A stretch of DNA of 64,000 nt from the NCBI RefSeq assembly GCF_009695605.1, contig NZ_VUNQ01000005.1:1-64000 (forward strand). The letters run 5' to 3'. The number at the start of each line of letters is the position of its first letter. Position 1 is the stretch's first letter. Of the stretch, positions 44,991 through 54,257 are shown piece by piece. A program made the position numbers and the translations under genes. The DNA is from Tissierella pigra. GTDB taxonomy: Bacteria > Bacillota > Clostridia > Tissierellales > Tissierellaceae. The notes beneath the pieces were generated by a model. That model was not told where the DNA came from and did no database searches. It saw nothing but the letters and a program-made list of their open reading frames with translations.

Positions 44991-45523
44991 TGATGGAAAT
45001 TATATCAGCGGGCTTCGGAGGTCAAGGAGTTTTAACAGCAGGATTGATTTTAGCAAAGGTTGCCATGGATAATGGTAAAAATGTTACTTGGATTCCATCC
45101 TATGGTTCAGAAATGCGTGGAGGAACGGCTAACTGTGGAGTAAAAATTAGTGACGATGAAATTGCCAGTCCTTTTGTTAAGAACATAGATGTACTTATTG
45201 CCATGAATGGACCTTCCATAGACAAGTTTGAAAAAAATATGAAACCAGATGGAATCTTAATAGTAAATTCCTCTATGGTAAAAGATAGACAATATAGAGA
45301 CGATATAAAAGTAGTTGAAGTACTAGCAAATGATATTGCCCATGAAGCAAATAATCCTAGAGGAGTAAATATTGTAATTTTAGGTGCTTTTATAAAGGCA
45401 ACAAATCTTCTTGATAAAGACACTTTTGCTAAAGGAATTGAAAATTTCTTTGCAGATAAAGGAAAAGTAAATCCAGCAAATCAAGTTTGCTTTGAAATGG
45501 GATATAATTCAGTAGAAAACTAG
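44990..45523 (+). CDS. korC: 2-oxoacid:ferredoxin oxidoreductase gamma subunit
   Basis: This 177-residue subunit has GFGGQGVLTAGLILAKVAMD, the CoA-associated WIPSYGSEMRGGTANC and FVKNIDVLIAMN, all typical of gamma subunits. Two adjacent ATGs (44990 and 44993) are possible; the ribosome site AAGGAGGGAAC lies in korB's last codons. It completes the delta-alpha-beta-gamma set. The acyl-CoA synthetase starts 11 bases later. Confidence 0.92.
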   Translation: MMEIISAGFGGQGVLTAGLILAKVAMDNGKNVTWIPSYGSEMRGGTANCGVKISDDEIASPFVKNIDVLIAMNGPSIDKFEKNMKPDGILIVNSSMVKDRQYRDDIKVVEVLANDIAHEANNPRGVNIVILGAFIKATNLLDKDTFAKGIENFFADKGKVNPANQVCFEMGYNSVEN

Positions 45524-45534
45524 GAGGAAGATTA

Positions 45535-47631
45535 ATGAATGTATCTAACCTTTTAAAACCAAAAAAAATCGCCTTAGTAGGAGCTAGTGAAAGGGAAGGC
45601 TCCTTCGGAGGAGATACTTGTAAAAATATAATGGACTTCAGTGATTCGTCTAAATATTATTTTGTAAATCCTAAGAGGGAAGAAGTATTTGGACAAAAAT
45701 GCTATAAATCAGTAGGTGATATACCAGATAATATTGACATGGTAATTATTTGTACACCACAATCTACAGTTTTGGATATATTACAGCAGTCCTACGAAAA
45801 AGGATGTAAGGGAGCTGTAGTATATGCCAGTGGATATTCTGAAACTGGCACCGAAGAAGGCAGAGAAGAAGAAAGAAAGCTAATAGACCTTTGTAAGGAA
45901 CTAGGAATTGCTCTTCTTGGACCAAACTGTGGTGGATTTATTAACTATATAGATGATGTTTATAGCTTTGCATTTGTAGCGGAAAAAAGAGACAGAAAAG
46001 GCACAGTAGGATTAGTATCTCAAAGTGGACAATTAGCACTTTCGCTAATGGACAACCCAAAGGGGAAATTTTCCTATGTAATCTCTTCTGGAAATAGTTC
46101 TGTAGTAAAGGTAGAAGAATACTTAGATTATTTAGTAGATGATGAAGATACAAAAGTTGTAGCGGCATATTTAGAGGGAGTTTCAAAACCAGAAATATTT
46201 GTAAATGCTCTTAAAAAAGCTGCATTAAAAAGAAAACCAATTGTAATTTTAAAAACTGGTAGATCAGAAAAAGGTTCAGCAATATCTGCATCTCACACAG
46301 GAAGTTTATCAGGTTCTGATAAGACTTATGATGCGTTATTTAAGAAGTTTGGGGTAATAAGGGTAAATGATATGGAAGAATTATTATCCATGACCCATTT
46401 ATTATCTACAATAAAAGAATATCCAAAGAACGCAAGATTTGCAGCTATGAATCTTTCTGGTGGAGAAACCATAATTACAGCAGATATAGGTTCTTTAAAG
46501 GGAATAAATTATCCTGACTTTACAGATAATACAATGAAAAAACTAACAGAAATGTTGCCAAGCTATGCAACTCCAAACAATCCACTGGATATGACAGCAA
46601 GCTTATCCTATGATAGTGAAAAGTATGCAGGAGCTTTGAGGGCAGTAATGGATGATCCTAATATAGATATGGTTTTAATAGGATATACTCTACTGCTAAA
46701 TATAGCAGACCCTTGTATATACTATATGACAGAAGGAATAGAAAAGGTAGTTAAAGAGGGTAATACAAAGCCTATGGTAATGATTCCTTACGTTGAAAAT
46801 ACAAGAAATCCTGAATATGCAGAAAGACTGGAAAAAGCAGGAGTTTCTATTTTACCACCAGTTGTCTATGCTATGGAAATATTGAAGAAATTCAGTGAGT
46901 TTATAGAGTATAATCCAGATGAACATACACTGGATATAGGCTTACCAACTGATGATAAAAAGGAAACTAGAAGGTTTTTATCAGAACATGAAAGTAAAAT
47001 TATGTTAGGTAACGCGGGAATACCAGTACCAAAGGAAGATATTGCAAAAGATAAGGAAGAAGCCTTAGGGATGGCAGGTAAAATCGGTTATCCATTAGTA
47101 ATGAAAATCGAATCAGCAGATATTCCTCACAAATCAGATGCAGGTGGGGTTAAACTGAATATTAATTCAGAAAAAGATGTCAAAAAAGCATATGATGAAA
47201 TAATGGATAGTGTAACAAAATATAATTCCACTGCAAAGATAAACGGAATATTAATGCAGGAGATGTTGCCAAAGGGTACTGAACTTATAATAGGAGTAAA
47301 TAACGATCCATTATACGGTCCTATGATTCTTTGTGGATTAGGTGGAGTATTTGTAGAAATATTTAAAGATGTTTCACTATATCCAGCACCACTAAATCAT
47401 AAAGAAGCTCTGGAAATGGTAAAATCCCTAAAAGGCTATCCACTTCTCACAGGATATAGAGGTGGAAATGAACTAGATGTAGAAGCCTTAGTAGATTTAA
47501 TCGTTAAAGTATCAAATTTTGCAATAGAAAACAAAAATACTGTAGCAGAAATAGATATAAATCCAGTATTCCTATATGAAAAGGGAGAAGGACTATCTGT
47601 AGCAGACTCTTTAATCATCGTAAAAGAATAA
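45535..47631 (+). CDS. ADP-forming acyl-CoA synthetase (fused alpha-beta acetate-CoA ligase)
   Basis: The 698-residue NDP-forming synthetase converts an acyl-CoA, ADP and Pi to acid, CoA and ATP. The N-terminal CoA-binding half has KKIALVGASEREGSFGG, GPNCGGF and GLVSQSGQLALS. The phosphohistidine is probably that in SASHTGSLSGSD. The C-terminal ATP-grasp half (~residues 480-698) has GIPVPKEDIAKD and PHKSDAGGVKLNI. It follows the KOR genes, so it probably conserves the thioester formed by KOR as ATP, as in archaeal peptide fermenters. The acyl group is not identified. Confidence 0.9.
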   Translation: MNVSNLLKPKKIALVGASEREGSFGGDTCKNIMDFSDSSKYYFVNPKREEVFGQKCYKSVGDIPDNIDMVIICTPQSTVLDILQQSYEKGCKGAVVYASGYSETGTEEGREEERKLIDLCKELGIALLGPNCGGFINYIDDVYSFAFVAEKRDRKGTVGLVSQSGQLALSLMDNPKGKFSYVISSGNSSVVKVEEYLDYLVDDEDTKVVAAYLEGVSKPEIFVNALKKAALKRKPIVILKTGRSEKGSAISASHTGSLSGSDKTYDALFKKFGVIRVNDMEELLSMTHLLSTIKEYPKNARFAAMNLSGGETIITADIGSLKGINYPDFTDNTMKKLTEMLPSYATPNNPLDMTASLSYDSEKYAGALRAVMDDPNIDMVLIGYTLLLNIADPCIYYMTEGIEKVVKEGNTKPMVMIPYVENTRNPEYAERLEKAGVSILPPVVYAMEILKKFSEFIEYNPDEHTLDIGLPTDDKKETRRFLSEHESKIMLGNAGIPVPKEDIAKDKEEALGMAGKIGYPLVMKIESADIPHKSDAGGVKLNINSEKDVKKAYDEIMDSVTKYNSTAKINGILMQEMLPKGTELIIGVNNDPLYGPMILCGLGGVFVEIFKDVSLYPAPLNHKEALEMVKSLKGYPLLTGYRGGNELDVEALVDLIVKVSNFAIENKNTVAEIDINPVFLYEKGEGLSVADSLIIVKE

Positions 47632-47653
47632 TAAAATGGGAAGGAAGAGATAA

Positions 47654-48619
47654 ATGTATAAAATAGTTTTGACTCATCCCCAAGAAACAGCAGAAATAGA
47701 AGAAAAATTTATTCCTGAAGGAGCGACTCTCGAAATAAAACATTCTCCTACAGAAGAAGACCTTATAAAAAATCTTCAGGATGTAGATGCAGTAATATCT
47801 GCATATGAACCTTTTACAGCCAAAGTAATGGATGCTTTACCAAAGTTAAAGATAATATCTCAAGCAGCTATAGGTTTCAATAGTGTAGATATTGAGGCAG
47901 CAGCTGAAAGAGGCATAGCAGTAATCAATAATCCTCATTACTGTACACCAGAAGTAGCAGACCATACTATGGCTTTAATTTTAACATTGGATAGAAGAAT
48001 AAAAGAATTTGATAAAAATGTACAGGAAGATAAAGAGTGGAGATATGACCTTTGTCCTGAAATTACTAGACTCAGTGAACAGACATTAGGGCTATTTGGA
48101 TTTGGAAACATAGCAAGGGAAGTTGCAAAGAGAGCAAATGCCTTTGGAATGAAGATTATTGCATCAGACCCATATATGAACATGGAACTTGCTAAACAAT
48201 TAAATGTAGAAGTAGTTACTATGGAGGAATTACTAGAAAGATCAGATATTGTATCTATCCATGCACCTCTTACAGATGAAACTAGGGGATATTTCACTAT
48301 GGAAAGGTATAATATGATGAAGAATAAACCTTTAATTATAAACGCAGGTAGGGGAGCTATTATAAATGAAGAAGCTTTAGCTAAAGCCTTAGATGAAGGA
48401 TTAGTTAGGGGAGCAGGACTTGATGTATTAGAGGAAGAAGCTCCAAACCTACAACAGTCTAAATTAGTTGGAAGAAACAATGTTATAATTACACCTCACG
48501 TAGCTTACTATTCTCAAACATCACAATATGAAATTCAAAAACTATCTGCTAAGAATATTGACTATTACCTAAGAGGTCAGTATGACAAGCTTAGTATAGT
48601 AAATGGTGTAAGAAAATAA
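47654..48619 (+). CDS. D-isomer-specific 2-hydroxyacid dehydrogenase
   Basis: The 321-residue NAD-dependent dehydrogenase has the Rossmann motif LGLFGFGNIAREVAKRA (~residue 147-163). SIHAPLTDETRGYF, INAGRGAIINEEAL, the LDVLEEEAPN acid and the catalytic-His-like ITPHVAYYSQTS complete the fold. Enzymes of this family oxidise D-2-hydroxyacids to 2-oxoacids. Within this cluster it plausibly makes the KOR substrate from a hydroxyacid, or reduces it. A GGCTCCA/TGGAGCC hairpin separates it from the symporter. Confidence 0.88.
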   Translation: MYKIVLTHPQETAEIEEKFIPEGATLEIKHSPTEEDLIKNLQDVDAVISAYEPFTAKVMDALPKLKIISQAAIGFNSVDIEAAAERGIAVINNPHYCTPEVADHTMALILTLDRRIKEFDKNVQEDKEWRYDLCPEITRLSEQTLGLFGFGNIAREVAKRANAFGMKIIASDPYMNMELAKQLNVEVVTMEELLERSDIVSIHAPLTDETRGYFTMERYNMMKNKPLIINAGRGAIINEEALAKALDEGLVRGAGLDVLEEEAPNLQQSKLVGRNNVIITPHVAYYSQTSQYEIQKLSAKNIDYYLRGQYDKLSIVNGVRK

Positions 48620-48634
48620 AAATAAACTAAAATA

Positions 48635-48660
48635 TAAGGCTCCATTACTTGGAGCCTTAA
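48635..48660 (+). other. Intra-cluster hairpin (possible attenuator or processing site)
   Basis: TAAGGCTCC / GGAGCCTTA stem without a strong T-run, between the dehydrogenase and symporter genes. It may set lower expression of the downstream genes. Confidence 0.45.
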
Positions 48661-48694
48661 TTCTAATGAGAAAATCCTTATGGGAGGAACGGAT

Positions 48695-50140
48695 ATGAAT
48701 ATAATAGATATAATATTAATAATTGCTTATCTGATTTTTATGCTTTATTTAGGATTTTATGCAAGTAAAAAGCAAAATAATATGGAAGATTTTTATCTTG
48801 GAGGAAAGAAAACAGGAACTATTTCAATGATGTGTCTATGGTTATCATCATGGGTAGGTGGAGCAGCAGTTATTGCTACAGCAGCCAATGCCTATGAATT
48901 AGGTATTACAGCTGTTTGGTATGTAGGTGCTATGTGTGTAGGTTTTGCTATATTTGGGCTGACATTTACTAAATTGATAAAGAAAGTAGGAGATAAGTTT
49001 AGTCATATAACTTATCCAGATTTAATAGAAGATAGATATAATAGTAGATGTAGAATGGTTTCCATAATTACTACTATATTGGCAAATATAGCATATAATG
49101 CTGGACAATTGGTGGCAGCAGGAGGTATACTCTATACCTTTACTGGATGGAATATTACATTTTGTATAATATTATCTGCTGTTATAGTTAGTATATATAC
49201 TGCAACAGGTGGACTTTTAGCAGTCACATACACTGATGTGGCTCAAACTACATTGATTCTAGGTTCATTAGTTATTGTCATACCTTTTATATATAATGCT
49301 TCAGGAAGTATAGCTGGTTTTCAGGCCCAAATGCCACCAACATTTTTTAAATTAGGAGCATGGGGAACTAGTACAATTTTAGGATTTATAGTATCAATTA
49401 CTTTAACATTCTTTACAAGTATGGACAGTTATACTAGATGTTTTGCTGCGAAGGATGAAAAGACAGCGAGAAATGGTACATTACTTGCAATCATAGGAAC
49501 AGCTTTTATAGCCATAGTTTCAACTTATATAGGAATGGCAGGTAGAATCATATTCCCAAATATAGGAGATACTAGTGCAATACTGGCTACCATAGTAAGC
49601 GAAGTACTTCCCACTGGTGTAAAGGGAATAATGTTAATAGGAATTATATCAGCCTTAATGTCAACCAGTGATATATCTACTTTAACTGCATCTGCAAATA
49701 TCACTAGAGATATTTATCAGAGATATATTAATCCCGAGGCTTCAGAAAAACATTTGTTAAAACTTGGAACCATTAGTTCTATGTTAATTGGGGCGTTAAG
49801 TACAATTATGGCAATAAAAATGATGGATATAGTAAATATACTTTATCTAGCCTTTACCATAAACTCAGCAGGATTATTTTTACCTACCATAGGAATATTT
49901 TTCTGGGAAAAGGCAAATAGTAAATCTGCTTTTTGGAGTATGACATTATCTTTAATTACAGTTGTATTATGGTTTTTAGGTAATAGCTTTAATTTAGGAT
50001 CTGTATTTAATATAGACCCATTATGGCCTGGACTATTGGTTTCAGCCTTAGTATTTATACCAATGTCTTTAATTACAAAACCTTCAGAAATAGATAAAGA
50101 AAAGATTGAAAAGTATTTAAGTCACAATAAAATTAATTAA
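48695..50140 (+). CDS. Sodium:solute symporter (SSS family)
   Basis: The ~481-residue protein has about 13 hydrophobic segments and the SSS hallmark region LYLGFYASKKQNNMEDFYLGG, GGAAVIATAANAYELG and DRYNSRCRMVS. The Na+-site-type segment SALMSTSDISTLTASANITRDIY is also present. It resembles PutP/panF-type carriers; the solute is probably a carboxylate, given the neighbours. ATG 48695 behind GGGAGG is preferred to ATG 48680. It is the second transporter of the cluster, so the two may import and export different acids. Confidence 0.87.
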   Translation: MNIIDIILIIAYLIFMLYLGFYASKKQNNMEDFYLGGKKTGTISMMCLWLSSWVGGAAVIATAANAYELGITAVWYVGAMCVGFAIFGLTFTKLIKKVGDKFSHITYPDLIEDRYNSRCRMVSIITTILANIAYNAGQLVAAGGILYTFTGWNITFCIILSAVIVSIYTATGGLLAVTYTDVAQTTLILGSLVIVIPFIYNASGSIAGFQAQMPPTFFKLGAWGTSTILGFIVSITLTFFTSMDSYTRCFAAKDEKTARNGTLLAIIGTAFIAIVSTYIGMAGRIIFPNIGDTSAILATIVSEVLPTGVKGIMLIGIISALMSTSDISTLTASANITRDIYQRYINPEASEKHLLKLGTISSMLIGALSTIMAIKMMDIVNILYLAFTINSAGLFLPTIGIFFWEKANSKSAFWSMTLSLITVVLWFLGNSFNLGSVFNIDPLWPGLLVSALVFIPMSLITKPSEIDKEKIEKYLSHNKIN

Positions 50141-50222
50141 TCCTTGATACTAGGGCATATAAATCATATAATAAATATAGACAAAAATGTAACGATACTT
50201 TATAAAAGAAGGAGTGCTGACC

Positions 50223-50945
50223 TTGTTTGAATCGGTAAATACAAAGAAAAATTATGAACAAATAGTAGAACAAATCCAAGAACTTATTTTAGATGGTACT
50301 TTTCAAAAGGGAGACAAATTACCACCAGAAAGAGAATTAACAACTAAACTGGGTGTAAGTAGATCATCCCTAAGAGAAGCCCTAAAGGCATTAGAAGTTT
50401 TGGGTCTTATTGAATCTAAACAAGGTGAGGGAAGTTATATATCTAACAATGTAAATTCAACTATTTTGAAATCCATATCTATTGCATATAAATTAAATAA
50501 TGGAACCATAGAAGATATATTGGAACTAAGACATTCCTTAGAAATTCAGGCCGTAAGAACTGCGGCAATAAAAGCAACAGAAGATCAAATAGAGGAATTA
50601 GAAGCCATTGTTAACAAAATGGAAAATGCAGCAGATGAAGAGGAACAATCACAACTAGATATAGAATTTCACGGGAAGCTAATAGGGATGATGAATAATG
50701 TAATGTTTCAAATAATATCAGAGTCAGTTTCTAACCTTATGCAGCCCTTTATAAAGTCCATAAGAGAAATATACAAGGAACATGATGATTATTTAAAAAC
50801 ATATTATTTCGTTGAACAACATAGAAATGTGTTAGATGCCATAAAAGAGAGAAATCCTGAAAAGGCAGTTAACCTAATGATGGAACACATACAACTTACG
50901 GAAAATGATTTATTGAAGTTAAATTCCATATCAAACAAAAATTAA
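50223..50945 (+). CDS. FadR/FCD-subfamily GntR transcriptional regulator
   Basis: The ~240-residue regulator has a GntR winged helix (YEQIVEQIQELILDGTF, PPERELTTKLGVSRSSLREAL, GLIESKQGEGSY). The all-helical FCD ligand-binding domain has LRHSLEIQAVRTAA, LDIEFHGKLIGMM and EQHRNVLDAIKERNPEKAV. FCD proteins typically bind carboxylate effectors and a metal. TTG 50223 is preferred: GTG 50214 overlaps GGAG. The exact TnGTnnnACnA site 8.7 kb upstream, in the cluster's first promoter, is a likely target. Confidence 0.88.
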   Translation: MFESVNTKKNYEQIVEQIQELILDGTFQKGDKLPPERELTTKLGVSRSSLREALKALEVLGLIESKQGEGSYISNNVNSTILKSISIAYKLNNGTIEDILELRHSLEIQAVRTAAIKATEDQIEELEAIVNKMENAADEEEQSQLDIEFHGKLIGMMNNVMFQIISESVSNLMQPFIKSIREIYKEHDDYLKTYYFVEQHRNVLDAIKERNPEKAVNLMMEHIQLTENDLLKLNSISNKN

Positions 50946-50968
50946 TAAAAGATTTTTTGCTTTTCCAA

Positions 50969-51038
50969 TTGACAATTTATATGAAGTTATAGTATAATAA
51001 TTTATTTATTTGACAAAAACCATATAATATGGTATCAT
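50969..51038 (+). promoter_or_regulatory. Tandem promoters of veg
   Basis: P1: TTGACA (50969-50974), 18 bp, TATAAT (50993-50998). P2: TTGACA (51010-51015), 17 bp, TATCAT (51033-51038). veg promoters are strong in Bacillus. Confidence 0.75.
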
Positions 51039-51091
51039 ATAGACATGAGTGTCCCAAACACTTCTTTCTGCCCTTTTTTAAGGAGGAACTA

Positions 51092-51130
51092 ATGGAAGGT
51101 GGTTTGCTATATTGGAAAAGAACATACTAA
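51092..51130 (+). CDS. Possible 12-codon leader peptide overlapping veg
   Basis: AGGAGG (51081-51086) is ideally spaced for ATG 51092, which opens a 12-codon frame (MEGGLLYWKRTY) ending at 51130. This overlaps the veg start at 51112. The veg start itself must use the internal GGAAGGTGG. Coupled translation is possible but unproven. Confidence 0.35.
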   Translation: MEGGLLYWKRTY

Positions 51131-51378
51131 TTAGAATTCGTAAGGACATCGAAAAATGCGTTGGTAAAAAGGTAAAATTAAGAGCAAATAAAGGTAGAAA
51201 AAGAACAGTAGTTAGAGATGGAATATTAGAAGCAGCATATCCTAACTTATTTGTAGTAAGGATTTGTAATGAATACGATAGCTCAAGAAAAGTATCATAT
51301 ACCTATACTGATGTATTGACAGGAACAGTAGAAGTAACTGTTTACTCAGAGACTCAAGAAAAAGTGAAAATATCTTAA
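51112..51378 (+). CDS. veg: Veg protein
   Basis: The 88-residue protein matches Veg: KDIEKCVGKKVKLRANKGRKRTVVRDGILEAAYPNLFVV and VSYTYTDVLTGTVEVT. In Bacillus, Veg stimulates biofilm-matrix genes and affects spore outgrowth. The probable start is TTG 51112. Upstream are two sigma-A promoters and a mini-ORF that overlaps the start. The order veg-(sipL)-ispE resembles ksgA-yabG-veg-sspF-ispE, although sspF and yabG are absent and ~18 kb separates it from rsmA. Confidence 0.92.
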   Translation: MEKNILIRIRKDIEKCVGKKVKLRANKGRKRTVVRDGILEAAYPNLFVVRICNEYDSSRKVSYTYTDVLTGTVEVTVYSETQEKVKIS

Positions 51379-51413
51379 AAATAACTGTACAGTAATTTGT
51401 ACAGTTATTTTTT
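51377..51413 (+). terminator. Terminator after veg
   Basis: AAATAACTGTACA / TGTACAGTTATTT with a T-run. Confidence 0.85.
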
Positions 51414-51435
51414 GTTGCTATTCATAGGTACACTG

Positions 51436-51625
51436 AAAAATAATAAAAATACTAAGGGAACATTTGCAGGACGCGATTTAATTCTTAGCGAATGTAAGCT
51501 AGAAATCCGTTAAACAGTTTGCACTGTTTGAGCGTAGCGAGTTTGCAAACTGTAGGATTTTTAGCTGGAATGAGCTATAGAATTATTCGTGTCCGAAACC
51601 GTGAGCGTGGATTTTTATTATTTTT
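51436..51625 (+). repeat. 190-bp near-palindromic intergenic element, copy 2
   Basis: Same element as 7379-7568 (inverted) and 58982-59171, with ends AAAAATAATAAAAAT and ATTTTTATTATTTTT. It fills most of the 349-base veg-sipL gap and starts 23 bases after the veg terminator. Confidence 0.87.
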
Positions 51626-51727
51626 CTTATTGATTGTTAATAGTAACATCTTTTTATTCATTATTTTGGACATTAAAGCATATATATTCTCATAGGATAG
51701 TTATAGGAAAAAATTAGGGGGGATAAT

Positions 51728-53275
51728 ATGTCTATAGAGTTAATAAAAGATATTTTAAGAATTGAAGAACTACGAGGAAAAGAAGATACCCAAGCCTTAG
51801 TAGAAACAGAAATATACCTAAACCCATCAAGACCAGATTTAGAAAGTATACTTTGGACAGATGGAGTCGTAGAAATACTTAGTACAAAGGTAATTAGAGA
51901 TAGGCTAGTGGTATCAGGAGTAGTGAAGTTTAAAGTAGTATATAAATCAGGTGAAGAAGAAAAGAGGATACATACTGTAGACTCCAATGCAGACTTTAGA
52001 GAAGAAATAGAAATTGAAGGAATAACAGAAGATATGTCAGCAACCATAAAGACAAATATAGAATATATTGAACATGAACTATTAGATGAAAGGAAGGTAT
52101 CCTTAAAAGCATTAGTTAGTTTAGAAGGAAAAGTAGAAGAAGTAAATAATATAGAAATAATCAAAGATATAGAAGAAAAAGAAAATCTTCAAACTTTGAA
52201 AGAAACAATTAAATACAAAGAAATTCAAGGCAGAGAAACAGCTTATGCTTTTGTAAAGGAAGCATTTGAATTAATGGAAGATAAACCAGCCATAGAGGAA
52301 ATACTTAAATTATCTATTCAGGCATATGAAGAAGAAGCTACTGTTGCAGAAGATAGGATAATCATATCAGGTATGGTAAATGCTAGGGTAGTATATTATG
52401 GAGAGGGTCAAATTGCCACAATAGAAGAGGAAATGCCATTTAATCATTTCCTAGAGATTCCAGGAGCCTTATCTGATTCTAAGGGAGAAATTCTTATAGA
52501 AGTAGTAGAGGGTGGATATGAGGTACTAGAAAATGATGAAGGGGAATTAAAAGTATTAGATTTAGAGGCAAAAATTAGAGTATCAGGATTAGCTTATTCA
52601 GAAAATGAAAAGAAACTAATAGTAGATGCTTATTCTACTAGGGAAAAAATAAATATTGAAAAAGAAGAAGTAAATTTAGTAGAAAATATAAAGAATATAA
52701 TCCATAAGGAAAATATAGTTAAGGATTTATCCTCTTATAGAATAAGAGAAATCTATGACCTAACGGCTTATCCTTCAGTTATAGATAGTAGATTTGTAGA
52801 TGAAGAGTTTATAATAGAAGGTATCCTTATGGTACAAGGAATCTACTTAGATGATACAACAGAAGATATAAATACTTTAAGGGAAGAAGTACCATATAAA
52901 TATTACTTATCTTTAGAAGAAAAGAATCCAGACCTTGTGTCAGAAGTTAGTCTTGATTTAGAAACTATTAGGGCAAATATATCTAAAGATATGTTTGTAA
53001 TAGAAGCTTCTGTCAAACATAATATTAAAATCAATAGAATGAGGTCCTTATCCTTAATCAAATCTCTAGAGGAAACAGGAGAAATAATAGATAAGAAAAA
53101 CCGACCTAGTATAACAATATATATAGTACAAAGAAATGATAAGCTATGGAACATAGCAAAGAGATATAATACAACCATAGAAGAAATACTTCAAGCAAAT
53201 GATAATATTAATCCAAACAATATAATGGCAGGAGAAAAGATTATCATTGAAAAGACGGTGGATATATCCTTCTAA
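51728..53275 (+). CDS. sipL: SipL-like spore coat assembly protein: SPOCS (DUF3794) and LysM
   Basis: The 515-residue protein contains repeated SPOCS/DUF3794 segments (motifs such as GVVKFKVVYKSGEEEKRIHTV, ISGMVNARVVYYGEGQIATIEE and LMVQGIYLDDTTEDINTL). It ends in a C-terminal LysM (ITIYIVQRNDKLWNIAKRYNTTIEEILQAN, residues ~470-512). C. difficile SipL has this layout and anchors the coat to SpoIVA; the same role is inferred. ATG 51728 follows GGGGGGAT. Location between veg and ispE is typical. Confidence 0.9.
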   Translation: MSIELIKDILRIEELRGKEDTQALVETEIYLNPSRPDLESILWTDGVVEILSTKVIRDRLVVSGVVKFKVVYKSGEEEKRIHTVDSNADFREEIEIEGITEDMSATIKTNIEYIEHELLDERKVSLKALVSLEGKVEEVNNIEIIKDIEEKENLQTLKETIKYKEIQGRETAYAFVKEAFELMEDKPAIEEILKLSIQAYEEEATVAEDRIIISGMVNARVVYYGEGQIATIEEEMPFNHFLEIPGALSDSKGEILIEVVEGGYEVLENDEGELKVLDLEAKIRVSGLAYSENEKKLIVDAYSTREKINIEKEEVNLVENIKNIIHKENIVKDLSSYRIREIYDLTAYPSVIDSRFVDEEFIIEGILMVQGIYLDDTTEDINTLREEVPYKYYLSLEEKNPDLVSEVSLDLETIRANISKDMFVIEASVKHNIKINRMRSLSLIKSLEETGEIIDKKNRPSITIYIVQRNDKLWNIAKRYNTTIEEILQANDNINPNNIMAGEKIIIEKTVDISF

Positions 53276-53346
53276 ATTTAAACCTTTAAAATATCTTAAA
53301 AACTATGGTATAATATAGGGGTGAAAATTTTTAAGGAGTAACCTAT

Positions 53347-54201
53347 ATGAAAGAGATAAAAATAGAATCTTATGGGAAAATAAACTTAGGTTTAGATGTA
53401 TTATATAAAAGAGAAGATAACTACCATGAATTAAGTACTATAATGCAGCAAATAGATTTAAGTGATATATTGACCATAAAAGATATAAAAGAAGGTATAA
53501 AACTAGAAAGTAACCATAGAGATGTACCACTAGATTCTAGAAATCTGGTATATAAGTCTTGGGAAAAGATTAAGGAGAAAACTGGAATAAATAGGGGAGT
53601 TCATATAAATATAAATAAGAGAATACCAGTAGCAGCAGGGTTAGCAGGAGGAAGCACCAACGCAGCGGCTACTTTAAAGGGTCTAAATGAACTTTGGGAT
53701 TTAAAATTAAATGAAGAAGAATTAAGAAATATTGCAGTAGAAATAGGAGCAGACGTACCTTTCTGTACTATGGGGGGAACAGCCTTGGCAGAAGGCATAG
53801 GTGAGAAATTGACTAAGCTAAAATCATTTAAAAACCATCAATTACTTTTAATAAACCCTGGTATGGGAATTTCCACTGTGGAAGTATATAAAAAACTAAG
53901 ACTTAAAGGAAAAAGAACTTTAGATACCAACAAAATAATTTCTTCCATAGAAAATAATGATATAAAAACCTTATCAGATAATATGATAAATGTAATGGAA
54001 GAAGTAGTCCTAGAAAACAATCCTATAATAGAAGAAATTAAGAATGACCTTATAAAATATGGTTCATTAAAGCCATTAATGAGTGGAAGCGGTCCTACAG
54101 TATTTGGATTCTTTGACGATTTAGATAAGTTGCACTATTGTAAAGATAAATTAGAAGAAAAATATACTAAGGGAATAGTTGTTGAAGGAAAGACAATTTA
54201 A
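53347..54201 (+). CDS. ispE: 4-diphosphocytidyl-2-C-methyl-D-erythritol kinase
   Basis: IspE phosphorylates CDP-ME in the MEP isoprenoid pathway. The 284-residue GHMP kinase opens IESYGKINLGLDVLYKREDNYHEL. It has the ATP loop PVAAGLAGGSTNAAATLKGL, GADVPFCTMGGTALAEGIGE and the C-terminal MSGSGPTVFGFF. The gene starts with ATG behind AAGGAG. A small membrane-protein gene and the germination operon follow, in the same direction. Confidence 0.95.
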   Translation: MKEIKIESYGKINLGLDVLYKREDNYHELSTIMQQIDLSDILTIKDIKEGIKLESNHRDVPLDSRNLVYKSWEKIKEKTGINRGVHININKRIPVAAGLAGGSTNAAATLKGLNELWDLKLNEEELRNIAVEIGADVPFCTMGGTALAEGIGEKLTKLKSFKNHQLLLINPGMGISTVEVYKKLRLKGKRTLDTNKIISSIENNDIKTLSDNMINVMEEVVLENNPIIEEIKNDLIKYGSLKPLMSGSGPTVFGFFDDLDKLHYCKDKLEEKYTKGIVVEGKTI

Positions 54202-54257
54202 TAATGTATATAATACCCATCTTTTGTAAACTATATTAGTTACAGGAGGTGGGTTTT

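Noticed and set aside
51640-51727. Sigma-E or sigma-K promoter before sipL (CATAGGATA at ~51695)
   Set aside because: The -10 fits CATAnnnTA but I find no properly spaced -35, so it is not annotated.
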